From positions 1 to 34,159 of the forward strand of contig NZEQ01000052.1 in assembly GCA_002689105.1 (NCBI GenBank): DNA of 34,159 bases, in the 5' to 3' direction. Below are positions 1-7,475 of the stretch, in pieces. Made by a program: the position numbers and the translations under genes. This stretch comes from Verrucomicrobiales bacterium (GTDB lineage: Archaea > Thermoplasmatota > Poseidoniia > Poseidoniales > Poseidoniaceae). Each line of letters opens with the position of its first letter. Within the stretch, counting starts at the first letter, position 1. The notes under the pieces were generated by a model that was not told where the DNA came from, made no database searches, and saw only the letters and a program-made list of their open reading frames with translations.

Positions 1-288
1 TACCGATGTTCAGAGTGCGGTACCTTTCACGCTGGAGGCATCATGGAAGAGAGAGAAGCCCCAAGCGCGTCAGAACTTCGAGATTCAACACCCTCGCAAG
101 CCATTGACCCAAGCATCTACTCTGTTGGCCCCAATGCAACCATACCCGAGGAATCGTTTGACGAATCCGAAGACGTTCGAACATGGGAGGGGGGGTCTAC
201 GGATTTTACATTTGACGAAGAAGCCGATGAGCCCGTTGCAAAAATTCAACTTCCAGAGGCAGAAGTTCTCTCCGATGATGAAGATTAA
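1..288 (+). CDS. C-terminal end of a CxxC-containing protein with an acidic tail (5' truncated)
   Basis: The reading frame is open from the first base, so the gene starts outside the window; the methionine at 43 is probably internal. The first visible residues contain a CxxC pair (C-S-E-C) followed by Gly, which suggests the end of a zinc ribbon. The remaining roughly 80 residues are low complexity and strongly acidic (many Glu and Asp, ending S-D-D-E-D), probably a disordered tail. I do not recognise the family, because the folded part lies upstream. Archaeal zinc-ribbon proteins with acidic tails are common, but no specific function can be assigned. Confidence 0.55.
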   Translation, partial: YRCSECGTFHAGGIMEEREAPSASELRDSTPSQAIDPSIYSVGPNATIPEESFDESEDVRTWEGGSTDFTFDEEADEPVAKIQLPEAEVLSDDED

Positions 289-338
289 TTATCTGCCTTT
301 CGAATGAAATTTAAGAAAATATTTAATTGAATGGCGAT

Positions 339-351
339 TAAACAAAAATCA
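339..351 (-). terminator. T-rich tract downstream of tRNA-Val, possible archaeal terminator
   Basis: About 25 bases past the 3' end of the tRNA gene, the minus strand reads GATTTTTGTTTAA. Archaeal RNA polymerase terminates at runs of T, so this tract is a reasonable transcription end for the tRNA. The whole interval 289-373 is AT-rich, so the assignment is weak. Confidence 0.3.
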
Positions 352-373
352 TAATTTCATGAGTCTCAAAGAT

Positions 374-450
374 TGGTGGGCTCGGAGAGAATCGAACTCT
401 CGATCTTTGCCATGTCAAGGCAACGTCATAAACCCCTAGACCACGAGCCC
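374..450 (-). tRNA. tRNA-Val (anticodon GAC)
   Basis: Read on the minus strand, the acceptor stem is GGGCTCG paired perfectly with CGAGCCC. The D arm has GTC pairing with GAC. The anticodon stem is TTGCC/GGCAA with loop TTGACAT, giving anticodon GAC (valine, codons GUC and GUU). The T arm is GAGAG-TTCGATT-CTCTC. After the acceptor stem comes discriminator A followed by CCA, so the CCA end is encoded in the DNA. There is no intron. All cloverleaf elements are present, so the call is firm. Confidence 0.95.
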
Positions 451-478
451 TAGGTAGACTGACCCAACGGACATTTCT

Positions 479-499
479 ATTAAACCAATTCGGTTTAAT
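479..499. repeat. 8-bp perfect inverted repeat between the DUF5679-like gene and tRNA-Val
   Basis: ATTAAACC (479-486) and GGTTTAAT (492-499) are exact reverse complements with a 5-base loop. The element lies in the 61-bp gap between the stop of the minus-strand DUF5679-like gene (512) and the 5' end of the minus-strand tRNA gene (450). On the minus strand its 3' arm includes TTTAATAG, roughly 30 bases before the tRNA, which could also be the tRNA TATA element. It may act as a terminator hairpin, a promoter element, or neither. Confidence 0.5.
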
Positions 500-511
500 C
501 CGGTCATCCGT

Positions 512-664
512 TCAGGCGATGATCTTTGAGATCTTGCCAGTACATCCTTCCTGAGAACAAAAACCAGCCATTCGGGTTCGCCCGTTGGACATGACGATTT
601 TCTTGCCGTCCTTGATTGGACCATACGATTTGCACTTCATACAATAGCCCTCAACAGCAGACAT
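512..664 (-). CDS. small zinc-ribbon protein, DUF5679-like (50 aa)
   Basis: This short protein begins MSAVEGYCMKCKSYGPIKDG and ends with C-S-Q-E-G-C-T-G-K-I-S-K-I-I-A. It has a CxxC near residues 8-11 and a second Cys pair (CxxxxC) near residues 38-43, with a central stretch of the form M-S-N-G-R-T-R-M-A-G. This matches the layout of the small archaeal DUF5679 family (Y-C-x-K-C ... K-N-G-R ... G-x-C-x-x-C-G) as I remember it. The function of the family is unknown; a four-Cys zinc site is inferred. The gene lies upstream of tRNA-Val on the same strand. It is easy to overlook because a longer spurious frame covers the same interval. Confidence 0.8.
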   Translation of the reverse strand: MSAVEGYCMKCKSYGPIKDGKKIVMSNGRTRMAGFCSQEGCTGKISKIIA

Positions 665-875
665 GATACTCAACTCTTGGGAATAGGAAGGGATATTGAA
701 TCCTTTCCATCATGATTGGCTAAAAATCTCCAATTTCGTCCTTCGAGGGGGGGCTTGGGGCATGAAATATTGAATTTTCAGCAATTCACAGCCGCGTTCA
801 ACTTTCTAAACGGCTTACTGCGCCCTAAAATGGACATGAATGACAAACTATCTGAGAGCTGCAGTTCAAACCATT

Positions 876-899
876 GTCGCATAACTCACATTATGCGAC
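876..899. repeat. 9-bp perfect hairpin downstream of the ABM-like gene
   Basis: GTCGCATAA (876-884) and TTATGCGAC (891-899) form a perfect 9-bp stem with a 6-base loop. It lies 18 bases beyond the stop codon of the minus-strand gene at 918-1250, inside a 253-bp stretch (665-917) where I find no convincing gene on either strand. No T run follows on the minus strand, so it is not a typical intrinsic terminator. It may stabilise the mRNA 3' end, be a processing site, or bind a regulator. Confidence 0.5.
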
Positions 900-917
900 G
901 CAATGTACCACGGAAAA

Positions 918-1250
918 TCAGCCTCTTTGACCAAAGTCAAGGTTTTGCAACTGGTTGTCTGGAATTTCAAATACGCCAACCAGAGGTGGGCCGAGAAGAA
1001 GGCCCTCAATACCGCCATCTTCAACATCGAGGGTGGATTGAATCTCAGAAGAAATTCTGCGCCAGTCCTTTTCAGAAACAAAAGCAGATTGAACCAACAT
1101 CATCGTCTTGTTTTCTGCTGCCAGACCGATCCAAGCTCCAATGCATCCCTCCTGGCGACGTTTGTATTCTTGTCGCGCTTTGAGCATACGTCGTAACCTT
1201 GCGTCCGAACCTTTTCTTCCAGAACATACAATCGTTTCCACCCAAGCCAT
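918..1250 (-). CDS. hypothetical protein, possible ABM-type dimeric alpha/beta-barrel fold (110 aa)
   Basis: The start at 1250 is preceded by GGTGAAGAATC, a good Shine-Dalgarno for this genome. The protein begins M-A-W-V-E-T-I-V-C-S-G and contains a helix rich in Arg and Lys, then E-G-C-I-G-A-W-I-G, a strand around M-M-L-V-Q-S-A-F, then S-E-K-D-W and a C-terminal G-P-P-L-V-G-V-F-E. The order strand, basic helix, E-G-C-x-x-x-W, strand, F-x-S-E-x-D-W resembles antibiotic-biosynthesis-monooxygenase (ABM) domains, which are small ferredoxin-like dimers. That resemblance is by eye and weak, and no catalytic function should be read from it. The neighbours (HutI upstream on the same strand, 69 bases away) do not suggest a pathway. 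Confidence 0.6.
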   Translation of the reverse strand: MAWVETIVCSGRKGSDARLRRMLKARQEYKRRQEGCIGAWIGLAAENKTMMLVQSAFVSEKDWRRISSEIQSTLDVEDGGIEGLLLGPPLVGVFEIPDNQLQNLDFGQRG

Positions 1251-1319
1251 GATTCTTCACCATTTATCATTACAAAGAGATTTATTGAAAGAACCATCAC
1301 ACCCATACTCATTTAACAT

Positions 1320-2576
1320 TCAGTGTGCGATGAATTGTCCATTGAGGACAGTAGCTGAGAACGGTGAAGACGATGGCCGGAGGACCATCGATTCCCAATG
1401 CTCGCCATCGATGATGTTGAAGTTTGCAGCGGCTCCTTCAGCAATCACTCCATGTGGTAAACCAGATGGGTGAGGCGTGGTCTTGGCAGCATTGGTCGAA
1501 ACTGCCGCCAGAGCATGCAATGGATGCATATTACATCGTTGAACCATCAAAGAACACATGAATGGCAAACTAAGTGTACGGCAGTTTGGATTGAAATCAG
1601 AGGCGAGCGTGAACGGAATGGCGTGCTCATGGATTTCTCCCATATTGGGCCAAGCATCACCCATTGCATAGGGCGTACCTGGAAGGAAACCCGTATTGAC
1701 TCCAGAATCCTTCATATTCAAACGAACATCAAGGGGTGTATGGTAGGCGTGGTCTGCGGTTTGGACACGAAGTTCACTTGCCAGGGAACCGCCACCACCA
1801 TCAGCAAATTCGTCAACGTGCATTCGGAGATCAAGGCCTGCTTTCCTTGAGGCTTGCAAAATGGTTTCACTCTGTTCCACTGAAAACCAACCGGGCTCGC
1901 AGAACACATCAGCGGAACGAGCAATGTCTTGTTCAACTATGGCGGGTAATTGGTCTGAGATGACCGATTCAACGTATTCGTCGGTTGTCTGACCTTTTGG
2001 TACATCATGCGCCCCCATCCATGTGTGGTCGATAGTAGGCGTGTGCGCATTACCATTCAGTCGTTCGGCTACTTCAAGCAGCCTTAGTTCAGATTCAACG
2101 CTGAGGCCATAGCCGCTTTTCGCTTCAAGATGTGTTGTTCCCGTATTGAGCGCCTCGCGGAGACGCTGGTAGCCGAGCGAATGGAGTTGGTCGTCCGTTG
2201 CCGACCTTGTCTGCTCCACCGAGTATTGTATGCCGCCTCCAAGGGAAGCAATTTCAGCGTAAGTCTTTCCTTCCCTTCGCAAAGAGATTTCACGAGACCT
2301 ATCTCCTGCCCAAAGCAAATGGGTATGCGCGTCAATGAGGCCGGGCACTACAGGTCGATGCTGAAGGTCAAAGCATAGCGTATCGCCGACAACGGAATGA
2401 ACTTCATTTGGAATTGAAAACTCCTCTCGAAGGACTGATGATTCTTCGATTCTCGTAATTTGGCCATCCTTTACAACAATTCCCATTCCTGCAGGTTCAA
2501 TTGCATTTTCATGATTCGGTCCATGGGCGTGGCGGAACGATACCAACGGGCCAAGGTTGACGAACACGCTCCGCAT
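1320..2576 (-). CDS. hutI: imidazolonepropionase
   Basis: This is an amidohydrolase of the histidine degradation pathway, which opens 4-imidazolone-5-propanoate to N-formimidoyl-L-glutamate in the cytoplasm. The 418-residue length fits the family. Family motifs are in order: the metal HxH in D-A-H-T-H (residues 84-86), G-D-R-S-x-E-I, the G-G-G-I-Q-Y-S-V-E-Q-T-R segment, L-E-A-K-S-G-Y-G-L, G-A-H-D-V-P-K-G, H-V-D-E-F, a D-H-A segment, G-F-L-P-G-T-P-Y-A-M-G-D and S-D-F-N-P-N-C. A longer frame reaches 2666, but it would run into the divergent Kae1 gene, and family homology begins at M-R-S-V-F-V-N-L, so 2576 is chosen. No other hut genes are in the window, so the rest of the pathway must be elsewhere or absent. 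The upstream gap to the divergent gene is only 51 bp. Confidence 0.92.
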   Translation of the reverse strand: MRSVFVNLGPLVSFRHAHGPNHENAIEPAGMGIVVKDGQITRIEESSVLREEFSIPNEVHSVVGDTLCFDLQHRPVVPGLIDAHTHLLWAGDRSREISLRREGKTYAEIASLGGGIQYSVEQTRSATDDQLHSLGYQRLREALNTGTTHLEAKSGYGLSVESELRLLEVAERLNGNAHTPTIDHTWMGAHDVPKGQTTDEYVESVISDQLPAIVEQDIARSADVFCEPGWFSVEQSETILQASRKAGLDLRMHVDEFADGGGGSLASELRVQTADHAYHTPLDVRLNMKDSGVNTGFLPGTPYAMGDAWPNMGEIHEHAIPFTLASDFNPNCRTLSLPFMCSLMVQRCNMHPLHALAAVSTNAAKTTPHPSGLPHGVIAEGAAANFNIIDGEHWESMVLRPSSSPFSATVLNGQFIAH

Positions 2577-2627
2577 AACCCGATAAGCAAGAAGAGGGTT
2601 GAAGAACAATAGGTCTGTGGAAGCATC

Positions 2628-3635
2628 ATGGCTGGTTGGACGCTGGGTATTGAGACCACGGCACACACCCTCTCGTTCGGTTTGGTAGATTCAGACGGCA
2701 TACCTTATCCAGCAGCCAGCGACACCCTCCGTCCAGACCAAGGCGGCATTCACCCTCGTGAAGCCGCTGACCACCACAAAGATGTGGCCTCCGGCCTCTT
2801 TCGCAGCGTGCTCGAACAACACGATCTCACGATTGAAGACATTGGTGCTGTCGCCTATTCCCAGGGTCCCGGCCTCGGTCCGTGTTTGCGCGTAGGTGCT
2901 GCCGTTGCACGCGGTCTTGCCACGAGAATGGATGTGCCACTCATCGGCGTCAATCATTGCGTAGCTCACATCGAAATCGGACGGCAACAATGCGGTTGCG
3001 ACGACCCTGTTCTCTTGTACGTATCCGGCGGCAATACGCAAGTCATCGCACGACTCAACGGGCGCTACCGAGTGTTAGGGGAAACGTTGGATATTGGCAT
3101 CGGTAACATGCTCGATAAATTTGCACGGAATCAGGGTATTCCGTTTCCAGGAGGGCCTAAAATTGAACAACTGGCGAAGGAATACCTTGAAGAAAATCCG
3201 AACCCAGACATGGAAGGTCTTCAACTCCCGTATGCTGTTCGAGGAATGGATTTGGCCTTCTCGGGTTTGCTGACAGCCGCTCAACGGTTGATCGATAACG
3301 GGGCACCCCTCAATGCCGTCTGTTGGTCTCTACAAGAACACGCCTTTGCTTCTTGTGTGGAGGTTGCTGAACGAGCCATGGCCCATACGGGAAAAACTGA
3401 GTTACTACTCGGTGGCGGTGTTGCCTGTAATCAGCGTATTCGGACCATGTGTGAAGAGATGTCATCTGACCGAGAAGGTGCTTCCTTTGCTCCACCGAGG
3501 ATGTACTGCATCGACAACGGCACGATGATTGCCCTGCTTGGATGGCTTGAATTGAAGAAACGTACGACATCCTTAGACCAGAGTGCCATAGACCAGTATC
3601 TGCGAACCGACCAAACGCCAATCGTCTGGTCATGA
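2628..3635 (+). CDS. kae1: KEOPS complex subunit Kae1 (tRNA N6-threonylcarbamoyladenosine synthesis)
   Basis: Kae1/TsaD transfers threonylcarbamoyl from TC-AMP to A37 of ANN-decoding tRNAs to make t6A. The 335-residue length matches stand-alone archaeal Kae1. The metal-binding H-x-x-x-H is N-H-C-V-A-H (H110, H114), and the third ligand is probably D296 in Y-C-I-D-N-G-T-M. Other family motifs are H-P-R-E-A-A-D-H-H (42-50), S-G-G-N-T-Q-V (133-139), L-G-E-T-L-D-I-G-I-G-N-M-L-D-K-F-A-R (150-167) and M-D-L-A-F-S-G (207-213). The L-D-K-F-A-R form is typical of the archaeal/eukaryotic branch. In some archaea Kae1 is fused to the kinase Bud32; here it is not, and no Bud32, Cgi121 or Pcc1 gene is next to it. 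A GTGGAAG sequence lies just upstream of the start. Confidence 0.95.
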   Translation: MAGWTLGIETTAHTLSFGLVDSDGIPYPAASDTLRPDQGGIHPREAADHHKDVASGLFRSVLEQHDLTIEDIGAVAYSQGPGLGPCLRVGAAVARGLATRMDVPLIGVNHCVAHIEIGRQQCGCDDPVLLYVSGGNTQVIARLNGRYRVLGETLDIGIGNMLDKFARNQGIPFPGGPKIEQLAKEYLEENPNPDMEGLQLPYAVRGMDLAFSGLLTAAQRLIDNGAPLNAVCWSLQEHAFASCVEVAERAMAHTGKTELLLGGGVACNQRIRTMCEEMSSDREGASFAPPRMYCIDNGTMIALLGWLELKKRTTSLDQSAIDQYLRTDQTPIVWS

Positions 3636-3681
3636 TGAAAAGAGATGAATACGGTTTTTAACGGGTAGCGAGCGCAATTAC

Positions 3682-4536
3682 TTGGGGGACTTATCAATCA
3701 ACGGACGACGGGGCAGGAAAGAGGAGTTCAATCCATTCGCAAAGGATGCTTCTCAACAACACCGACGTCGTCGAGAAGACCGTGAGCGACAGCACACTCG
3801 CCGGCCTGCAGCAGCCCCGGTTGAGGCCCCCGTCAATCAACCCACAGACATCAAGGCAGACCTAGAACGCAAACAGCGAGAGGCCATGGAAAAACTCGAA
3901 CAAAAAGGCGATGTCTCTGCACCCGTCGTAACTCCAGCCCCCCTTCCCGCAGAGGCTCCCAAGAAGAATGAAGAAAAGCCACTGGTTCAATCCCACGAAG
4001 ATCGCCTGGCTGAACTCCGAAGGAAATCTCAGGAAGCAAAAATGAGTGCTTCAAGGATTGAAGCAACCCCTGAACCTACCACCGTCACACAGACGGTCGA
4101 ACCCTCTGCCGCCGCCGCTCAGAGTGAATTCGAACCCGTTGATTCATCACTTAACGTAAGTGCCGAAACCGTCGCACCCGCGAAACGTGCAAAAAATGTC
4201 TTTGCTAAAATCGAAACGAAGGTCGAAGTCAAGTCCGACCGAAGACGTCGTCGCCGAATTGACAAGAAGGGTGGAGGGCGACAAAAGCAAGAAAAGAAAC
4301 TGAACCGGCAGAAGTACCTGGAATACAAGTACGCAGCCAAGGACATTCTTGATAATCCAAACGTACCCGAAGAACACCGTTCAAATGTCTTGGGTCAAAT
4401 CTGGGCAAAAGGAGAACGCCAAGGCATCGATGACTGTCTTGAATACATTGACCAGAAAGAAGCTGAATTGATTCTTCCCGAAGAGGTTGGTACAGAACTG
4501 AAGAACCTCGTCAAACGGATGACGACAAAGAGATGA
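3682..4536 (+). CDS. hypothetical highly charged basic protein (284 aa)
   Basis: I do not recognise the family. The N-terminal region (to about residue 75) is rich in Arg, Lys, Gln and His. The middle (about 75-170) is Pro/Ala/Glu/Val-rich low complexity with short Lys/Glu helices. An Arg run (D-R-R-R-R-R-R-I-D-K-K-G-G-G) sits near residues 187-200. The last about 85 residues look folded, mostly helical, with K-Y-L-E-Y-K-Y-A-A-K-D-I-L and an acidic Leu-rich end. The overall character suggests a nucleic-acid- or ribosome-associated protein, which is inference only. No ATG is available at the N terminus: the frame opens at 3649 and the first usable codon is TTG at 3682, so the start is uncertain. 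It ends 4 bases before the FKBP gene, suggesting co-transcription. Confidence 0.7.
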   Translation: MGDLSINGRRGRKEEFNPFAKDASQQHRRRREDRERQHTRRPAAAPVEAPVNQPTDIKADLERKQREAMEKLEQKGDVSAPVVTPAPLPAEAPKKNEEKPLVQSHEDRLAELRRKSQEAKMSASRIEATPEPTTVTQTVEPSAAAAQSEFEPVDSSLNVSAETVAPAKRAKNVFAKIETKVEVKSDRRRRRRIDKKGGGRQKQEKKLNRQKYLEYKYAAKDILDNPNVPEEHRSNVLGQIWAKGERQGIDDCLEYIDQKEAELILPEEVGTELKNLVKRMTTKR

Positions 4537-4540
4537 GAAC

Positions 4541-5047
4541 ATGACCGATTTGAAAGTTGCAAATGACATGGTGGTTCGAGTCCACTACACTGGTACATTA
4601 CCTGAGACAGGCGAGGTCTTCGATAGCAGCGAAGGTCGAGACCCACTCACGTTCTTGGTAGGACACCGAAAGATGATTCCCGGTTTTGAAGAGGAGATGA
4701 TGGGGGCTGTCCAAGGTGAGCGAAGAGAATTTGTGCTTGAACCAGAACGCGCATATGGCCATCCAAACGATGAATTAATCGCTGAATTCCCCAAATCTGA
4801 TTTTGCCCAACTTGAAGAGAGTGGCGTCGAAATTGAAATTGGAATGACGTTGGTCGCTCAGACTTTTCAGGGCCCTGCTCCATTCATGGTCACGGCCGTC
4901 AATGACGAAATGATTACCGCTGATTTCAACCACGCCATGGCAGGAAAAACACTCGCGTTTTCTGTTGAGGTTGTTGAACTCCGTCAAGCGACGGAAGAAG
5001 AGATCAGCCATGGCCATGCACACGGACCTGGCGGCGTAGAACACTGA
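4541..5047 (+). CDS. FKBP-type peptidyl-prolyl cis-trans isomerase, SlyD-like
   Basis: This is a prolyl isomerase and probable chaperone. The FKBP core is split as in SlyD: V-H-Y-T-G (residues 14-18), G-E-V-F-D-S-S (24-30), I-P-G-F-E-E (46-51) and an A-Y-G-H segment (71-74) come first. An inserted flap domain (about 75-125) follows, and the core closes with F-N-H-A-M-A-G-K-T-L-A-F near residues 129-140. The C-terminus is His-rich (H-G-H-A-H-G-P-G-G-V-E-H), resembling metal-binding SlyD tails. There is no signal peptide, so it is cytoplasmic. It follows the upstream gene by only 4 bases. The family assignment is firm; the substrate proteins are unknown. Confidence 0.93.
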   Translation: MTDLKVANDMVVRVHYTGTLPETGEVFDSSEGRDPLTFLVGHRKMIPGFEEEMMGAVQGERREFVLEPERAYGHPNDELIAEFPKSDFAQLEESGVEIEIGMTLVAQTFQGPAPFMVTAVNDEMITADFNHAMAGKTLAFSVEVVELRQATEEEISHGHAHGPGGVEH

Positions 5048-5089
5048 ATCAAGGCGAGTCTTGATGAAGTGCCTTGCCGTGTCACGGAC

Positions 5090-6673
5090 ATGGCCAAAGA
5101 GCGCAAACCGGACTGGCACACGCTGAGTGGTTTGCCATTGCCCCTTTCGCTGAATCCAGAAGATGGCATCACGGACTTGCCACCTGCAGGTCAAGCCCCC
5201 TACACGCGTGGCATTCACGAAACCATGTATCGCTCTCGTCTCTGGACCATGCGGCAGTATGCTGGGTTTTCAAGCGCAGAAGCGACCAATGAGCGATTCA
5301 AATTATTGCTGGAGCGAGGTCAAATGGGTCTCTCGGTGGCGTTTGATTTGCCCACACAATTGGGTATGGATGCAGACGACGAACTCTCATTTGGGGAAGT
5401 GGGGAAAGTCGGTGTATCCATCTCATCTGTAGAGGACATGAAAATTTTGTTCGATGGAATTCCCCTTGACGCCGTAAGCACATCCATGACCATCAACGCC
5501 CCTGCCATGGTTCTTCTCGGCATGTACATCGTTGCGGCAGAAGAGCAGGGAGCCTCAATGACTGACCTCAAAGGCACCATTCAAAATGACATACTCAAAG
5601 AATACATTGCTCGCGGCACCTATGTATTTCCTCCAAAACAAAGTATGAGGCTGATCACCGATATCTTCGAATTTTGTGCGAGCCACGTGCCAAAATGGAA
5701 CACCATCTCAATTTCTGGCTACCACATACGTGAAGCAGGTTCAACCGCCATCCAAGAAGTAGCCTTCACGTTGGCCAACGCATTGGCTTATGTCGAGGCG
5801 GCCATTGCCACCGGCCTCCACATCGACACCTTTGCACCAAGGTTGTCGTTTTTCTTTAACTGCCACAACGATTTCTTTGAAGAAATCGCAAAATTCAGGG
5901 CTGCTCGAACCCTTTGGCACGATCTCATGACCACGCGATACGCCCCCGAAAATCCGAAATCATCCATGCTCCGATTCCACACACAAGTAGCAGGCGTCAG
6001 CCTAACGGCTCAACAACCATTGAACAATGTGGCCCGCGTAACAATCCAAGCCCTTGCAGCAGTTCTCGGAGGAACCCAAAGCTTGCACACCAATTCGTAC
6101 GATGAAGCACTGGGCCTGCCAACAGAAGCATCCGCCACCGTCGCCTTGCGCACACAGCAAATCATTGCAGAAGAATCCGGTGTTGCCGATACGGTAGACC
6201 CCATCGCTGGGTCATGGCATGTCGAGCAATTGACTAAGAAAATATACGATTCAGCCATGGAACTTATCAACGTAATTGAAGACAAAGGCGGCGCTCTCGC
6301 TGCCATTGAACAAGGTTGGCAACAACAAGAAATCCATCTCTCTGCCTACCAATACTTGAATGAAATTGAGAAGAATCAGCGAAACATTGTGGGCGTCAAT
6401 TACGGAACCATGGACGAGACAGAAGGCATTCCAATCATGAAGACCGACGCTACCTTGGGTGAGCGCCAAACAGAACGCCTCGCTGCCCTACGCTCATCAA
6501 GAGACGCCGATGCTGTCTCTCATGCTCTTGATGCTGTTCGTCAGGCTGCAGAAAACGGAACGAATCTGTTTCCACTCGTCATCGATGCTGTTCGCCACCG
6601 GGCAACCCTTGGTGAAATCATGAACGCCATGAAGGATGATTTTGGAACGTACATGGCGCCGAGTGGATTTTGA
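5090..6673 (+). CDS. mcmA1: methylmalonyl-CoA mutase, large (catalytic) subunit
   Basis: This subunit catalyses the coenzyme-B12-dependent interconversion of methylmalonyl-CoA and succinyl-CoA. The TIM-barrel substrate domain is recognised by Y-T-R-G-I-H-E-T-M-Y-R-S-R-L-W-T-M-R-Q-Y-A-G-F, F-D-L-P-T-Q-L-G, S-M-T-I-N-A-P-A, the I-S-G-Y-H-I-R-E-A-G segment carrying the active-site His, and the late N-S-Y-D-E-A and G-S-W-H-V-E motifs. Length (527 residues) equals the archaeal split large subunit; there is no C-terminal B12-binding domain, so a separate small subunit is needed and none is in the window. The ATG at 5090 is chosen on homology; a GTG at 5069 in frame is an alternative, and neither has a strong Shine-Dalgarno. 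The epimerase gene follows after 9 bases. Confidence 0.95.
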   Translation: MAKERKPDWHTLSGLPLPLSLNPEDGITDLPPAGQAPYTRGIHETMYRSRLWTMRQYAGFSSAEATNERFKLLLERGQMGLSVAFDLPTQLGMDADDELSFGEVGKVGVSISSVEDMKILFDGIPLDAVSTSMTINAPAMVLLGMYIVAAEEQGASMTDLKGTIQNDILKEYIARGTYVFPPKQSMRLITDIFEFCASHVPKWNTISISGYHIREAGSTAIQEVAFTLANALAYVEAAIATGLHIDTFAPRLSFFFNCHNDFFEEIAKFRAARTLWHDLMTTRYAPENPKSSMLRFHTQVAGVSLTAQQPLNNVARVTIQALAAVLGGTQSLHTNSYDEALGLPTEASATVALRTQQIIAEESGVADTVDPIAGSWHVEQLTKKIYDSAMELINVIEDKGGALAAIEQGWQQQEIHLSAYQYLNEIEKNQRNIVGVNYGTMDETEGIPIMKTDATLGERQTERLAALRSSRDADAVSHALDAVRQAAENGTNLFPLVIDAVRHRATLGEIMNAMKDDFGTYMAPSGF

Positions 6674-6682
6674 GGTGTAGAG

Positions 6683-7114
6683 ATGAGTTTTGGACCGATA
6701 TACATTGACCACATTGGCATTGCCGCACACGGTTTAGATGACAATAGCGATTTTTGGCGACTGATTGGACTCGTCCAAGGTGAACAGGACGAAACCGTGG
6801 CTGACCAAGGTGTAATCACGCGTTTCTTTTCCACTTCCACAACCGATGCTGATGCCCCTGTTCCAAAGGTAGAACTGTTGGAGCCCACAGGCGATGATAC
6901 CCCCATTGGGCGCTTCTTGGAAAAACGCGGCCCTGGCGTTCAGCAAGTTTGTTTCTCCGTGGGAGATCTTTCGGGTCTTCTGAAACACCTTGCAGATCAT
7001 GGTGTTCGACTGATCGACAAGACTCCTCGATTAGGCGCAGGTGGACACATGATCGCCTTTGTCCATCCCAATTCAACGGGTGGCGTTTTGGTTGAATTGA
7101 GTCAGCGAACATAA
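6683..7114 (+). CDS. mce: methylmalonyl-CoA epimerase
   Basis: The product interconverts the (S) and (R) epimers of methylmalonyl-CoA, feeding the mutase encoded 9 bases upstream. It is a 143-residue vicinal-oxygen-chelate protein with two repeats. The first metal ligand is the His of D-H-I-G-I-A (residue 11). V-E-L-L-E-P follows in the middle, and the last acidic ligand is in G-V-L-V-E-L near the C-terminus, preceded by I-A-F-V-H-P. The second-repeat motif, normally G-x-H-H-I, reads G-V-Q-Q-V here, so a usual metal His is replaced by Gln; see findings. The start is supported by GGTGTAGAG upstream. Operon context with the mutase makes the assignment strong despite that change. Confidence 0.9.
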   Translation: MSFGPIYIDHIGIAAHGLDDNSDFWRLIGLVQGEQDETVADQGVITRFFSTSTTDADAPVPKVELLEPTGDDTPIGRFLEKRGPGVQQVCFSVGDLSGLLKHLADHGVRLIDKTPRLGAGGHMIAFVHPNSTGGVLVELSQRT

Positions 7115-7162
7115 GGAACACAATGCCAACACCTATAATCGGCCTTGTGCTTCTTGAAACCG

Positions 7163-7468
7163 ATGAGGACCTGCATAGACCAGTTGCTCGCCCTGCCACA
7201 CATTGACGCACCGAGTTTGAAGGGTGAGGTGCATTACCTCGCAGGCCGTTTGGAACAACTTCGTGTCCAACGCAGCATCACCAATGAGGCCTATCTTGAC
7301 GCAGGTGCGATACAAGGCGCCATTGAATTGGTTGCTAACATGATCGACATGGGCGTTCCTCAAACTGAAATTCAAGAACATCTACGTTCGACCCTCCATC
7401 GTGCCAATCGAATTGAAACCAAACATCCGGGTCTAAACTGGGCCGTTGAATCTGGACGCGCGAGTTGA
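7163..7468 (+). CDS. small hypothetical helical protein (101 aa)
   Basis: Unrecognised. The protein is predicted mostly helical, with L-K-G-E-V-H-Y-L-A-G-R-L-E-Q-L-R-V-Q-R followed by helices A-I-Q-G-A-I-E-L-V-A-N-M-I and I-Q-E-H-L-R-S-T-L-H-R-A-N. It has no signal peptide or membrane segment. It fills the space between the epimerase and the ABC transporter ATPase on the same strand, and its stop lies 7 bases before the next start, which favours a real gene. A TTG at 7145 in the same frame is an alternative start. An overlapping 27-codon ATG frame at 7123 is unlikely to be real. Confidence 0.6.
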   Translation: MRTCIDQLLALPHIDAPSLKGEVHYLAGRLEQLRVQRSITNEAYLDAGAIQGAIELVANMIDMGVPQTEIQEHLRSTLHRANRIETKHPGLNWAVESGRAS

Positions 7469-7475
7469 TTCGGGC

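Noticed and set aside
436-624. 62-codon minus-strand frame overlapping tRNA-Val
   Set aside because: It runs into the tRNA and lies in the wrong frame relative to the DUF5679-like protein that fully explains the interval.
716-1183. 155-codon plus-strand frame opposite the ABM-like gene
   Set aside because: It has no recognisable domain, and the minus-strand frame over much of the same interval has a Shine-Dalgarno and a plausible fold.
3682-4536. Bud32 kinase partner of Kae1
   Set aside because: The gene follows Kae1, but its product is a basic low-complexity protein with no kinase motifs.
7123-7206. 27-codon ATG frame between the epimerase and the small helical protein
   Set aside because: It is very short, ends in the next gene in another frame and has no feature of its own.
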